In this document: positions 1-9,079 of the stretch, piece after piece | How the letters are laid out: every line of letters starts with the position of its first letter | Numbering within the stretch: the stretch's first letter is position 1 | Source: Acinetobacter larvae | GTDB taxonomy: Bacteria > Pseudomonadota > Gammaproteobacteria > Pseudomonadales > Moraxellaceae | NCBI RefSeq assembly: GCF_001704115.1 | Contig: NZ_CP016895.1 | Span: 2,728,001 to 2,792,000, forward strand | DNA: 64,000 nt | Direction: 5' to 3' | Translations under genes and position numbers: made by a program | The notes under the pieces: generated by a model | Told to the model about the DNA's origin: nothing | Seen by the model: only the letters and a program-made list of their open reading frames with translations | Databases searched by the model: none

Positions 1-20
1 CTTAGCGACGCCTAAGCTGC

Positions 21-239
21 TTATTTTGAGTACCCTAAGCAAGTAGTAATACACGTTGTAATACGGGCTTGATCAAACTCAGCAATACTACAGTTGTACA
101 CAATATGGTCAATCACCATCCCTCGGTGGTTGACCATAGCATCCAAGACAACAGCCATCAGCCGATGCTTAGATCGATCACTACTTCTGCTCAGCCCTAA
201 AATAAAAAAACCAATAAATACAAGCTTAAAGTACTTCAT
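21..239 (-). CDS. possible small exported or membrane protein, unknown
   Basis: An open frame of about 72 codons begins MKYFKLVFIGFFILGL, which looks like a short N-terminal hydrophobic segment or signal peptide. The rest has no motif I recognise; the C-terminal part contains three Cys. An in-frame ATG lies eight codons further upstream (263). There is no clear ribosome binding site for either start, and no partner gene is visible because the window edge is close. It could equally be a chance frame, so this is a weak call. Confidence 0.2.
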   Translation of the reverse strand: MKYFKLVFIGFFILGLSRSSDRSKHRLMAVVLDAMVNHRGMVIDHIVYNCSIAEFDQARITTCITTCLGYSK

Positions 240-318
240 TCGCTCGACCAAACCGCTGTTCAACTGCTGTGATTTGCACCAAAATTTACCGATAAAATCA
301 TGTGAAATATTAAACTTT

Positions 319-333
319 ATTCCGAAACGGAAT
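319..333. promoter_or_regulatory. perfect inverted repeat upstream of the symporter gene
   Basis: ATTCCG-AAA-CGGAAT is a perfect 6-bp inverted repeat 81 bp upstream of the GTG start at 414. A second CGGA-containing stretch follows at about 342. Size and position suit a dimeric repressor operator. The regulator is not identifiable from the window. The rest of 240-413 holds only AT-rich leader sequence and a ribosome binding site (AAAGGA, 401-406). Confidence 0.35.
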
Positions 334-413
334 GATAGTTGTCGGATTATTCGTTTGAGAGTGACAAAAAACTAAACTAAATTCACAAATACGCAAAAGA
401 AAAGGAATATTTT

Positions 414-1715
414 GTGAAGAAACTTTGGAAGTTTTATGTAAACACGTCGTTTATGGCCAAGATGACCACGGGCTTTGTTCTAGGGATTGTGGTTGGCGTA
501 TTACTGGGCCCTAAGAGTTCGGTTTTTTACCCGCTTGGTAAGCTATTTTTAAACCTGCTACAGATGATTGTCATTCCCTTGGTGATTCTCCCACTCATTG
601 TTGCAGTCAATCATTCTAACCCCAAAGAGCTGGGGCGAATCGGTATTAAAATTTTCCCCTTTTATTTTATTTCCACTGCCGTCGCTGTGGTCTTGGGGAT
701 TATTTTAGCCAAATGGACCCACCCTGGTGTTGGTTTAACCTTACCCAATAGCGCCAATATTACTGCGCCCGACAGCCCATCTTTTATTAATACACTGCTC
801 AATATGGTACCGACCAATATTTTCCAAGCACTCAGTGCTGGCGATTTATTGGCGATCGTCTTTATAACTATTGTTGGTGGATTATCGATTTTATTTTTAC
901 GTCATAGCCAAGACCCAAAACAACGCCAATCTGGCGACTTATTGTTTAACGTTTTGCAAGCCTGTAATGACGTCGTGACCAAAATATTGGCGGGCGTATT
1001 ATTATATGCACCGATCGGTGTATTTGGGATTACAGCCAATACCTTTGGTACCCAAGGGATTGACATGGTGATTGTACTGAGTAAGTTCATTGGCACGTCT
1101 TATTTGGGCGTAATATTATTGATCTTCCTGATTTTCCCTATTTTCTTAAAACTATTTGGGGTAAAAGTCATTCAGTTTTATAAAGACATTAAGGAAGCCA
1201 TGCTGACGGCATTTGTCACCAGTAGCAGTATCGGGACTTTACCAGTGTCATTAAGATGCGCTGAAAAAAATGGCATCAGTGACAAAGTATCACGACTTAC
1301 CCTGCCCTTAGGTTTGGCTTTTAACTTAAATGGTACAGCTTTACGCTTTGGGGTTGCGGTTATTTTTGCCTCTGAAATTGTGGGGATTAGCCTATCTGTT
1401 CCAGAGCTCGCAACGATAGTCATTATAAGTACCTTAGCTGCCGTGGGAACAGCTGGTGTACCAGGAGCAGGTTTGATTGGTATGTCGATTGTGTTTTCAC
1501 AAGCAAATCTTCCCATTGAAATTGTGGCACTCACGGCTGGGGTCAATGTCATTTTAGATATGATCTTTACCTGTGGTAATGTGGTGGGTGATTTGGTCGG
1601 CGCCAAAATTGTTGACCAATCAGAACGCCGCGCGGGTGCTATTGATATTGATGATGACGCCATAGCACATATAGACAATGAAGCCAGCCCAAATCATTTG
1701 CCCCGCTCATCGTAA
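414..1715 (+). CDS. dicarboxylate/amino acid:cation symporter (DAACS family)
   Basis: This 433-residue inner-membrane carrier has the two re-entrant hairpin signatures of the GltP/DctA/SstT family: TSSSIGTLP (269-277) and GTAGVPGAG (345-353). It also has the TM7 signature, here N304-L-N-G-T308 in place of the usual NMDGT. In TM8, D382 (amino-group ligand) and the downstream N and D are kept. The Arg that binds the substrate side-chain carboxylate in GltPh (R397) aligns with F385, and D390 aligns with N378. The family is sure, but substrate and coupling ion are not, and the changes argue against aspartate/glutamate. Start is GTG with AAAGGA 7 nt upstream. It stands alone and is followed by a strong terminator. 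Confidence 0.9.
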   Translation: MKKLWKFYVNTSFMAKMTTGFVLGIVVGVLLGPKSSVFYPLGKLFLNLLQMIVIPLVILPLIVAVNHSNPKELGRIGIKIFPFYFISTAVAVVLGIILAKWTHPGVGLTLPNSANITAPDSPSFINTLLNMVPTNIFQALSAGDLLAIVFITIVGGLSILFLRHSQDPKQRQSGDLLFNVLQACNDVVTKILAGVLLYAPIGVFGITANTFGTQGIDMVIVLSKFIGTSYLGVILLIFLIFPIFLKLFGVKVIQFYKDIKEAMLTAFVTSSSIGTLPVSLRCAEKNGISDKVSRLTLPLGLAFNLNGTALRFGVAVIFASEIVGISLSVPELATIVIISTLAAVGTAGVPGAGLIGMSIVFSQANLPIEIVALTAGVNVILDMIFTCGNVVGDLVGAKIVDQSERRAGAIDIDDDAIAHIDNEASPNHLPRSS

Positions 1716-1739
1716 TCCGCTATTGCATCATGATATAAG

Positions 1740-1896
1740 TCCTATCGGTATATAGATCCTATCGGTCAATATCAATTGCTCAACAGCAACTGCCCAATCA
1801 CCTTGGGCAGTTTTTATTGATATTATTTTATTGATATATTTTTATTGATATAACTATTATCCGTTGATGTCGTGTATCGGTTGATGTCGCGGTATG
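1740..1896. repeat. three back-to-back short tandem repeat arrays
   Basis: The 407-bp gap between the symporter and the LysR gene holds a pair of 17-bp units sharing TCCTATCGGT (1740-1773), then the terminator. Three 13-14 bp units of TTTTATTGATATA follow (1812-1852), then a pair of about 17-bp units sharing GTTGATGTCG (1862-1896). All are imperfect and non-coding. The remainder (1900-2122) shows no gene, only the LysR leader with AGG at 2112-2114. Confidence 0.75.
1788..1817 (+). terminator. intrinsic terminator of the symporter gene
   Basis: A 10-bp stem AACTGCCCAA / TTGGGCAGTT (1788-1797 with 1803-1812) has a 5-nt loop and runs into a T tract, 73 bp after the symporter stop codon. Confidence 0.9.
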
Positions 1897-2122
1897 GCAC
1901 CCTCTTGGGCAGAACGCTTTATGGTCTACAAGCATGTTTACTGACTGCTCATCGTTTATAATCCTTGAGCTAGCATGAGACCTGCAACGAAGTACTGTTC
2001 GGTAAAATGAAGCGTATTCTTGCTTATGTCCTGACAAGATTATCTGCATGGTTGGCGTAATATCGGATGTCGGTGCTTTATTTAAAGTGCTGAATTTAAT
2101 CCAAAGTGAGTAGGCTTGATTT

Positions 2123-3031
2123 ATGCAAACTTTAAAATCAAAAGAATATCCATCAATAATGTCTTTACGTTGTTTTGAAGCCTCTGCACGTTACTTGAGT
2201 TTTACCCAAGCAGCACGGGTATTACACATGACCCAAAGTGCCATTAGTAAACAAGTTGCCCATTTAGAAGACAGTCTCAATGTGCAATTATTTGAACGCT
2301 CATTACAGCGCTTACAGCTTACGCCAATGGGCAAATTATTTTTAGTCGAAACCCAGACCATATTAAATCAGATTGAAACATCGGTTTTAAAAATTCTTGC
2401 TCAGCGTAATCAAGCCGACACCTTGAGTATTGTTTCCCATCCAACCTTATGCACCCGTTGGTTAATTCCCATGCTCAAAGGCTTTGATGAACATTATCCG
2501 CATATTCGTTTAGATATTCAGGAACAATTTAGCTCAGCCGATATTGATATTAGTCAAACCGATCTAGCATTTTTATATGGTGATGGGGTTTGGCGTGATA
2601 TGACCAGTATTAAATTATTTGAGGAAGAATGTGTTGCGGTCTGTGCGCCTGATTTTAAGCAAGCACCTTTACGCCATTTAGATGATTTTAAAGCATGTGT
2701 CCTCATACAATCACGTGCGCGACCACGTGCTTGGGAAGAGTATTTTCAAGCACAGGATTTTCAACATGAGAAAAGTTATATTGGACCACGGGTCGATACG
2801 TTTGCCGCTTGTGTTAACGCTGCACTGATCCATGCTGGCATTGCCATCGTTCCGAAATTCTTTGTCAAAAAAGAATTGCAAAATGGTGAATTAATTTTGG
2901 CCTGGCCTTATCATATGCAGACCAATCGTTGCTATTACATGACCTACCCCACCTCGATGGCCAATACCGCAAAAATTATTGCCATGGTGCAATGGATGAA
3001 TCAACAGCTCGAAGCCGCTACAGCGCTATAG
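2123..3031 (+). CDS. LysR-family transcriptional regulator
   Basis: A 302-residue protein with an N-terminal winged helix-turn-helix: LRCFEASARYLSFTQAARVL followed by TQSAISKQVAHLE, about residues 14-55. A periplasmic-binding-protein-like effector domain follows (about 95-295). The HTH wording and LFERS-x-LTPMG spacing resemble the GcvA/TrpI/GcdR branch, which usually controls amino-acid or organic-acid genes. It faces away from the symporter at 414 and is convergent with the dehydrogenase at 3210. Its target is not evident; it may control itself or the symporter. ATG start with AGG 8 nt upstream. Confidence 0.9.
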   Translation: MQTLKSKEYPSIMSLRCFEASARYLSFTQAARVLHMTQSAISKQVAHLEDSLNVQLFERSLQRLQLTPMGKLFLVETQTILNQIETSVLKILAQRNQADTLSIVSHPTLCTRWLIPMLKGFDEHYPHIRLDIQEQFSSADIDISQTDLAFLYGDGVWRDMTSIKLFEEECVAVCAPDFKQAPLRHLDDFKACVLIQSRARPRAWEEYFQAQDFQHEKSYIGPRVDTFAACVNAALIHAGIAIVPKFFVKKELQNGELILAWPYHMQTNRCYYMTYPTSMANTAKIIAMVQWMNQQLEAATAL

Positions 3032-3209
3032 CAGCAGCGGCATTCCCCACTCAAAGCCCTTGCCGCCCCCTACAAACATGCTCATCGCGAAACAGACTCA
3101 TTTTAAAACATCTGCAAAAATGCGATCTATTGCTACAACAGTTTAAATGTGCCCAATACACCCAATAAAATGCAAGACGCTCACCAGAAAGCGCTAGAGC
3201 AAACTTGGT

Positions 3210-6185
3210 CTACTGCTGCTCAGCGCATAGGCGTGCTGCCAAAATCTGCATCGGATGCTGGGCTGTTTGCTGCGCCATCCGCTTAATCTGACTTCGGCAA
3301 GAGTAGCCCGTGACCAGTAGCTGCTCGGCATATTGCTGTTGCTTGTCTTGCCAAGATTGCTGATAAATTTTGGCAGACAAGGCTTGATGTTCTGCCTCAT
3401 GTCCATAAGTCCCTGACATGCCACAACAGCCCAGAGCTAAAGTTTCTAACTGTAAACCAAAGTGCGCAAAAATCTGTTGCCATTGACTGCTGGATGCCGT
3501 GGCTTGGGTGCGCTCGGTACAATGCCCAGCAAGATAATATTTCACCCTAGGTGAGGGCTGTACAGCGCCATCTAGAGGTGTCGGTAAAAGTGCAGGTTGT
3601 GTCACTAACCAAGCACTGAGCCATTCTTGTAATAACTGCACCTGTCCTTCAAATACGGGTACCGCCGTATGATAGTGGCTTCGATATTCTTGGCGATACA
3701 CCAAAGTCATCGCAGGGTCCAAGCCCACTAGCGGCAAACCAGACTGTGCCGCGCGATTCAGCAAAGCAATGCTTTGGGCGCGTTTCTGTTCAAAAGCTTC
3801 CAAAAAACCATGGACATGTAAGGGCTTGGCATTGGGGAAATACGGTAAAATATAAACCTGTACGCCTAATGCTTTGAGTACGCTTAAGCTATCGAGCAAT
3901 ACCGCGGTATCAAAATAACGGGTAAATGCATCTTGTACCAAAATCAGTGCGGCTTGGTGAGGGTCGATCGGTTGCGTTAAAGCGGACAGGCTTTGATCCA
4001 GCACAATGGCACCATATGCAGCCAAGTCAGCTTTGGCTTGAGGATGAAATAATGGCGCATCCACCATCGCAAATATTTTTCGCTGCAAATATTTAAACAC
4101 AGGCAATTGCTGCAATAGATTATACAGCGGCGCAATGGGAAGCAACTTGGGAATAAACTGCTCAAGGTGACTGACCAAATAATCCCGCAAAGGTCGTCGA
4201 TGTCGCTGATAAAACCGATTTAAAAACCTCGCCTTGGCATCTGGAATATCCACCTTGACAGGGCATTGCCCTGCACAGGATTTACAAGACAAACACCCAT
4301 GTAAGGCATCATACACTTCGAGATCAAAATCTGCCTGTTGTTCGGCTTGCGCTTCACGGCGCAGCCATTCTTTAACCAAGGTGGCGCGCCCTTTGGGTGA
4401 ATGAATCCGATGACGTGTCACTTTATAGGATGGGCACATCGGGTCATCTAGATCGTAGTTAAAACATGCGCCATTACCATTACAATGCATAGTGCTGCCA
4501 AAACTCTGCCAATCCTGAGGCTGAATCTGTCGATCAAACTGTCCCCGAAGCGGCACTTCCAGCACGCCTAACAAACGTTGTTTGGGTTGATGGGCTGGCG
4601 TAGCAATTTTTCCGGGATTTAGCTGGTGATAGGGATCAAACCAAGCTTTGATTTGTTGTAATAGTGGATAGGCTTCAGCAAAGAAAACCGGTGCATAGGC
4701 TGAACGTAAGCCCTTGCCATGCTCCCCCCAAATCACCCCACCATAGCGATGCGTCAAGGCAACGACCTGCTCACTAATGGTCTCTACCAACTGGGCGGAT
4801 TCGGGTTGTTTCATATCGAGTAAGGGACGCACATGCAGCACACCAGCATCTACATGCCCGAACATGCCATAATCAAGCTGATGCGCATCTAACAAGGCAC
4901 GAAATTCTTGAATATAATCAGCCAAATGTTCTGGTGGTACTGCAGTATCTTCCACAAAAGGCTGTGGGCGTTTTTCTCCTGCGACATTCCCCAATAAACC
5001 CACTGCGCGCTTACGCATCGCATAAACATGTTGAATGGCTTCAGCGCCGCGTGCCACAGTCTGTGTCAAACGTTGTACGCTTTGATCTTGTTGTAAATGT
5101 GCCAAGAATGCCTGTTCTAAATGCGCCAATTGCTCAGCGCTTTCGGCATCAATTTCCACCAAGTTAATGCCTTGTATTGCATAGTCTGGACTTTCTGGAA
5201 AATAAACTGCGACATTACGCCACACCATATCTTGCTGCGCCAATTTTAAAACTTTGGAATCGACGGTTTCAATCGACAAAGGCTGTAAGTGCATTAAGGC
5301 TTTAGCATCTTGCAAAGCCTCTTGAAAATGTGCATAGCCAATATTAATCAACGCCCGATGCTTTGGAATCTTTAACAGATTTAATTTAGCACTGGCAATC
5401 AGTCCCAGTGTTCCCTCACTGCCGCAGAGTAAATTGTTTAAATTCAACTTGCCATCTGCATAAGTGGCTGGCAAATCATAACCCGTCAGAGAACGGTTTA
5501 AATCTGGAAAGCTGCGTTTAATCAGAGCTTGATGCTCTGTCAATAAACGCTGTACTTGCCGATAAAGCTGTTGTTGCCTTGGGCTTTTATCTGCCAGAAA
5601 ATGCTCTAAATCTGCCAAGGCAACGGCTTCAGACTGTATTAATTCGCCATCATTGAGTACCGTGTTTAAGCACAAAACATGATGATGGGTTTTGCCATAG
5701 CGGCAACTGCCCTGCCCACTAGCATCGGTATTGATCATGCCGCCGATGGTGGCACGGTTTGAGGTCGATAATTCGGGTGCGAAAAATAAACCATAAGGTT
5801 TAAGCGCTGCATTCAGCTGATCTTTGACCACGCCAGCTTCGACCCATGCCGTCTGTGCCACAGGATCGATGTGTAGAATTTTATTCATATGGCGTGATAA
5901 GTCGACCACAATGCCTGAGGTGAGCGACTGACCATTGGTTCCGGTACCACCGCCACGTGGACTAATCACCAGATTATGATAGTCGGCATGATGAGCCAGT
6001 TGCATAATGCATTGTAGGTCTTCAATATGCCGTGGATAAATGACCGCCTGGGGGCGCCATTGATAAATAGAGTTATCTGTTGCATAAACCGTTTGGCATG
6101 CATCAGAAGCATCAATATCACCATGCAACAAAGGACGCAGCTGCTGTAAAAATTTTTCGGTCAGTTTTGGATCAAGTGCAGTCAT
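3210..6185 (-). CDS. ydiJ: YdiJ-type FAD/Fe-S 2-hydroxyacid dehydrogenase (D-2-hydroxyglutarate type)
   Basis: This 991-residue protein matches the E. coli YdiJ architecture (about 1018 residues). The N-terminal PCMH/VAO-type FAD domain has PRGGGTGTNGQ (76-86) and ELSTSNRATIGGM (about 138-150). The FAD-oxidase C-terminal domain has YGMFGHVDAGVLHVRP. A CNGNGACFNYD...MCPS segment and a ferredoxin-like CLSCKSCAGQCP motif (about 627-640) follow, and then a CCG-type domain with LGCCGMSGTYGHE near 922. E. coli YdiJ has been reported as a D-2-hydroxyglutarate dehydrogenase; the substrate here is inferred from that. It is monocistronic and its promoter region contains an unusual tandem array. No strong ribosome binding site is seen at the ATG. 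Confidence 0.93.
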   Translation of the reverse strand: MTALDPKLTEKFLQQLRPLLHGDIDASDACQTVYATDNSIYQWRPQAVIYPRHIEDLQCIMQLAHHADYHNLVISPRGGGTGTNGQSLTSGIVVDLSRHMNKILHIDPVAQTAWVEAGVVKDQLNAALKPYGLFFAPELSTSNRATIGGMINTDASGQGSCRYGKTHHHVLCLNTVLNDGELIQSEAVALADLEHFLADKSPRQQQLYRQVQRLLTEHQALIKRSFPDLNRSLTGYDLPATYADGKLNLNNLLCGSEGTLGLIASAKLNLLKIPKHRALINIGYAHFQEALQDAKALMHLQPLSIETVDSKVLKLAQQDMVWRNVAVYFPESPDYAIQGINLVEIDAESAEQLAHLEQAFLAHLQQDQSVQRLTQTVARGAEAIQHVYAMRKRAVGLLGNVAGEKRPQPFVEDTAVPPEHLADYIQEFRALLDAHQLDYGMFGHVDAGVLHVRPLLDMKQPESAQLVETISEQVVALTHRYGGVIWGEHGKGLRSAYAPVFFAEAYPLLQQIKAWFDPYHQLNPGKIATPAHQPKQRLLGVLEVPLRGQFDRQIQPQDWQSFGSTMHCNGNGACFNYDLDDPMCPSYKVTRHRIHSPKGRATLVKEWLRREAQAEQQADFDLEVYDALHGCLSCKSCAGQCPVKVDIPDAKARFLNRFYQRHRRPLRDYLVSHLEQFIPKLLPIAPLYNLLQQLPVFKYLQRKIFAMVDAPLFHPQAKADLAAYGAIVLDQSLSALTQPIDPHQAALILVQDAFTRYFDTAVLLDSLSVLKALGVQVYILPYFPNAKPLHVHGFLEAFEQKRAQSIALLNRAAQSGLPLVGLDPAMTLVYRQEYRSHYHTAVPVFEGQVQLLQEWLSAWLVTQPALLPTPLDGAVQPSPRVKYYLAGHCTERTQATASSSQWQQIFAHFGLQLETLALGCCGMSGTYGHEAEHQALSAKIYQQSWQDKQQQYAEQLLVTGYSCRSQIKRMAQQTAQHPMQILAARLCAEQQ

Positions 6186-6464
6186 GTGGAATCAACATTT
6201 ATCGGGCAAGTCGAACTCAATCAACCTTTGAGCTAGAGTGTTGTATCAAAAGATGCCAATGTAGAATGATCCCATTGCACGCCGTGATCGCTCATCGCAT
6301 CGTACAGGGAACGGGTCCATCACCATGCCATGTGTAGGCATCATACGGTGCTTTCCCCCCATCCACGCATCAACATCCATGTTGTGCCCTTTGCATAACC
6401 GGCCTCATCCGCCACCCTTAGCCAGTCTCAACACTGTACTGATATGCTTGGCTGCTGCATTATT

Positions 6465-6573
6465 TTGCTAAGATCTATTGCCAAGAGCTATTGCTAAGAT
6501 CGTATTGCTAAGATTGTGTTAGCAAAATCTATAGTCAAAATCGTGCTAGCAAAATCCTATTGCCAAGATCATG
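6465..6573. repeat. eight-unit degenerate 13-14 bp tandem array
   Basis: Eight consecutive units follow the pattern TTGCTAAGATC(n)TA: 6465, 6478, 6491, 6505, 6519, 6532, 6546 and 6560, each 13 or 14 bp, with no spacers. Later units drift to TTAGCAAAATC. The array sits in the 587-bp gap between the ydiJ start (6185) and the thioesterase stop (6773), both on the minus strand. No credible gene is present elsewhere in 6186-6772; short frames there lack initiation signals and family resemblance. Confidence 0.8.
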
Positions 6574-6772
6574 TTACTGCGTTGATCTGCTGTCGGTGCC
6601 TACGGAGAAGTTGCTGCAAGGGAAGACTTATTAAATAAGAGATACACGACTATTCCAAAAGAAATCTATGACTTGCATCATTCCTTTTTTTCCTGATTTA
6701 AACTTGCTGCCTAAAAATAAGATCACGCTACGCCCATCGCTACAGTGTTTTTACAGCAATGGCTACTTCATG

Positions 6773-7234
6773 CTACAGCTTATCGGGTTCATCATAAGCC
6801 TGAAAATTTTGAATGTGACTAAGATCATCACAAACTTGATATGCCTGACTAAAGCTTGGAGACATCCGTTTGGGGCGCCCCGTTGCCAACTCGACACAAG
6901 CCCATTTGGTCTGCGCTGTAAACACAACGCTACGATCCTGTGGTCGATAAAACAGATATTGTCGGGTCGAATACAATGCATTTAGATCACTTAACCAGGT
7001 CCGCAAAATAAGGCGATCACCTTGTAAAGCCGCTTTGCGGTACTGTACATGATGCTCTACCGCCACCATGGCATGTTTAAGTTGTACATATTGCTCAACC
7101 CCTAAGCCCAATTGTTCTGAATGTGCTGTTGCCACATCCTGCATCCATTGCACGTAGACCACATTATTGACATGCCCTAATGCATCAATATGTTTCGCCT
7201 CGACGTTGATCTCTAAATCAAAGACCTGACTCAT
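6773..7234 (-). CDS. hotdog-fold acyl-CoA thioesterase (4HBT/FadM-YbgC type)
   Basis: A 153-residue single hotdog domain. The sequence DALGHVNNVVYVQWMQDV near the N-terminus is the 4-hydroxybenzoyl-CoA thioesterase signature: an Asp-x-x-Gly-His-Val-Asn-Asn active-site helix and loop. The family hydrolyses acyl-CoA thioesters in the cytoplasm; the acyl chain cannot be read from sequence. The ATG is preceded by GGGATG. It is transcribed away from the riboswitch-ahcY unit and may share its divergent promoter region. Confidence 0.88.
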   Translation of the reverse strand: MSQVFDLEINVEAKHIDALGHVNNVVYVQWMQDVATAHSEQLGLGVEQYVQLKHAMVAVEHHVQYRKAALQGDRLILRTWLSDLNALYSTRQYLFYRPQDRSVVFTAQTKWACVELATGRPKRMSPSFSQAYQVCDDLSHIQNFQAYDEPDKL

Positions 7235-7445
7235 TGTGTTTCATCCCTTTCATTTTTTCTAGCCTCGTGATTGTAAACGACCCCAGCATATTACTGTTGT
7301 TTTTACGAGATATTTTTATATATTACCAACGCTTCAAATTCCCCGTCCTCATCTTGGTATTTGCAGCAAATATTTTGATGATTGTGAAAAAATGTTATTT
7401 AAATAGCATTGGATGCGCCAGCAATAATCAGTACAATGTTCGCTG

Positions 7446-7551
7446 GTCGAGGGATGCTGCAACTTTGCGATTGGAAAAATATCCCCCAACAATTTTTCCA
7501 ACACACTGCCAGGCTCGACAGCAATCACCCCAGTGATGAACAACGGCATCC
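7446..7551 (+). ncRNA. S-adenosylhomocysteine (SAH) riboswitch
   Basis: All conserved elements of the SAH riboswitch class are present in order. The 5' strand GTCGAG (7446-7451) pairs with CTCGAC (7514-7519) as P1. GGATGC (7452-7457) pairs with GCATCC (7546-7551) as the pseudoknot. GCTGCAAC (7456-7463) and CCAGGCTCG (7509-7517) are the conserved core, and AACGGC (7542-7547) is the 3' core. A perfect 10-bp P2 extension pairs 7471-7480 with 7492-7501, and TCAC/GTGA near 7525-7536 forms a small hairpin. It lies 44 nt upstream of ahcY. The class is known to turn on SAH-recycling genes when SAH accumulates. Confidence 0.93.
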
Positions 7552-7595
7552 GCGAACAGAATGGTTCAATCTATTATTATGCCTAGGAGATCCTG

Positions 7596-8978
7596 ATGAA
7601 CGCGGTCAATGCTGCCTTTACAGATTATAAAGTTGCCGATATCAACCTTGCCGATTACGGTCGTAAGGAAATTAAACTCGCTGAAGCAGAAATGCCAGCG
7701 CTGATTGGCTTACGTCGTCGCTATGCGGCAAGCAAGCCACTCGCGGGTGCCAAAATTCTTGGTTGTATTCACATGACCATCCAAACTGCTGTCTTAATTG
7801 AAACTTTAGTTGAATTAGGCGCAGAAGTACGTTGGACCTCTTGTAATATTTTCTCGACCCAAGATCATGCCGCTGCCGCCATTGCTGCCCGCGGTATTCC
7901 TGTTTTTGCATGGAAAGGCGAAACAGAAGCAGAATATGAATGGTGTCTAGAGCAACAAATTCATGCCAATGGTCAACCTTGGGATGCCAACATGATTTTG
8001 GACGATGGTGGTGATTTAACCGCTTTGGTGCATCAAAAATACCCAGAACTACTTGATCATATTCACGGTGTTACTGAAGAAACCACCACAGGCGTGCAAC
8101 GTCTACATGAAATGTGGAAAGCAGGAACACTGAAGGTACCTGCAATCAACGTCAATGACTCGATCACCAAATCGAAAAATGACAATAAATATGGTTGCCG
8201 CCATTCACTCAACGATGCCATCAAACGTGCAACCGATATGCTGTTATCTGGTCGCCGTGCATTAGTGATTGGTTATGGTGATGTAGGTAAAGGGTCTGCT
8301 CAATCTTTACGTCAAGAAGGCATGATCGTTCGTGTAACTGAAGTTGATCCAATCTGTGCCATGCAAGCTTGTATGGATGGTTTTGAAGTGGTGTCTCCAT
8401 ATCAAAATGGCGTACAAACTGGCAAAGTCGAAGATATCAACCAGCATCTTCTACAAAATACCGACCTGATCGTGACCACAACGGGGAACTACCATGTCTG
8501 CGATGCTGCCATGCTAGATTCACTCAAAGCTGGTGCTGTGGTTTGTAATATTGGTCACTTTGACACTGAAATTGATACCAACTATTTACGTGGTTATCAA
8601 TGGGTTGAAGTGAAGCCACAAGTCCATCAAGTCTATCGCAGTGCACAAGAACACGATTATCTGATCTTACTCTCTGAAGGTCGTTTGGTAAACTTGGGCA
8701 ATGCTACCGGCCATCCTTCTCGTGTCATGGATGGTTCTTTTGCCAACCAGGTACTGGCGCAAATGCATTTATTTGCTGAAAAATTTGCTGCACTGCCTGC
8801 TGCTGAAAAAGCCAGTCATATTCGTGTAGAAGTATTACCGAAAAAACTCGATGAAGAAGTTGCTGCTGCAATGGTCAGTGGTTTTGGCGGTGTATTAACC
8901 CAATTAACAACCGAACAAGCTGATTATTTAGGTGTTGCCGTCGAAGGTCCATTTAAATCTGATAGCTATAAATATTAA
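7596..8978 (+). CDS. ahcY: adenosylhomocysteinase
   Basis: SAH hydrolase, 460 residues, cytosolic, NAD-dependent. It splits S-adenosylhomocysteine into homocysteine and adenosine and so relieves product inhibition of methyltransferases. The sequence shows [35 protein letters not shown] with the substrate and NAD contacts, and the dinucleotide loop GYGDVGKG near 226-233. The C-terminal SDSYKY tail supplies the Lys and Tyr that reach into the neighbouring subunit. ATG with AGGAGA 5 nt upstream. It is preceded by an SAH riboswitch and followed 101 bp later by metF, so the two probably form one methyl-cycle transcript. Confidence 0.98.
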   Translation: MNAVNAAFTDYKVADINLADYGRKEIKLAEAEMPALIGLRRRYAASKPLAGAKILGCIHMTIQTAVLIETLVELGAEVRWTSCNIFSTQDHAAAAIAARGIPVFAWKGETEAEYEWCLEQQIHANGQPWDANMILDDGGDLTALVHQKYPELLDHIHGVTEETTTGVQRLHEMWKAGTLKVPAINVNDSITKSKNDNKYGCRHSLNDAIKRATDMLLSGRRALVIGYGDVGKGSAQSLRQEGMIVRVTEVDPICAMQACMDGFEVVSPYQNGVQTGKVEDINQHLLQNTDLIVTTTGNYHVCDAAMLDSLKAGAVVCNIGHFDTEIDTNYLRGYQWVEVKPQVHQVYRSAQEHDYLILLSEGRLVNLGNATGHPSRVMDGSFANQVLAQMHLFAEKFAALPAAEKASHIRVEVLPKKLDEEVAAAMVSGFGGVLTQLTTEQADYLGVAVEGPFKSDSYKY

Positions 8979-9035
8979 GATCTGCTGCTTAAACCTTATA
9001 AAATTAATTCTTATAAAATAAGCACATGTGAATGT

Positions 9036-9065
9036 CTATCCATCGTGCCAACGCATGATGGATAG
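9036..9065 (+). promoter_or_regulatory. hairpin between ahcY and metF, abutting the metF ribosome binding site
   Basis: CTATCCATCGTGC (9036-9048) pairs with GCATGATGGATAG (9053-9065) over 13 bp, with one G-U pair and a 4-nt CAAC loop. It has no T tract, so it is not a standard terminator. The metF ribosome binding site (CAGGA, 9068-9072) begins 2 nt later. Roles as a processing or stability element, or as a translation modulator, are inferred. Confidence 0.6.
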
Positions 9066-9079
9066 CTCAGGAAAAACAT

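Noticed and set aside
1178-1678. Long minus-strand open frame inside the symporter gene
   Set aside because: It is antisense to a well-supported gene, Ser/Thr/Ile-rich as expected from reversed hydrophobic codons, and has no family resemblance.
1828-2049. 73-codon minus-strand frame between the symporter and LysR genes
   Set aside because: It runs through tandem repeats, has no ribosome binding site and no recognisable features.
6668-6985. 105-codon plus-strand frame overlapping the thioesterase end
   Set aside because: Two thirds of it is antisense to the thioesterase gene and no initiation signal is visible.
7234-7536. Plus-strand frame over the SAH riboswitch
   Set aside because: The sequence is explained by the riboswitch and divergent promoter; the frame ends within the riboswitch.
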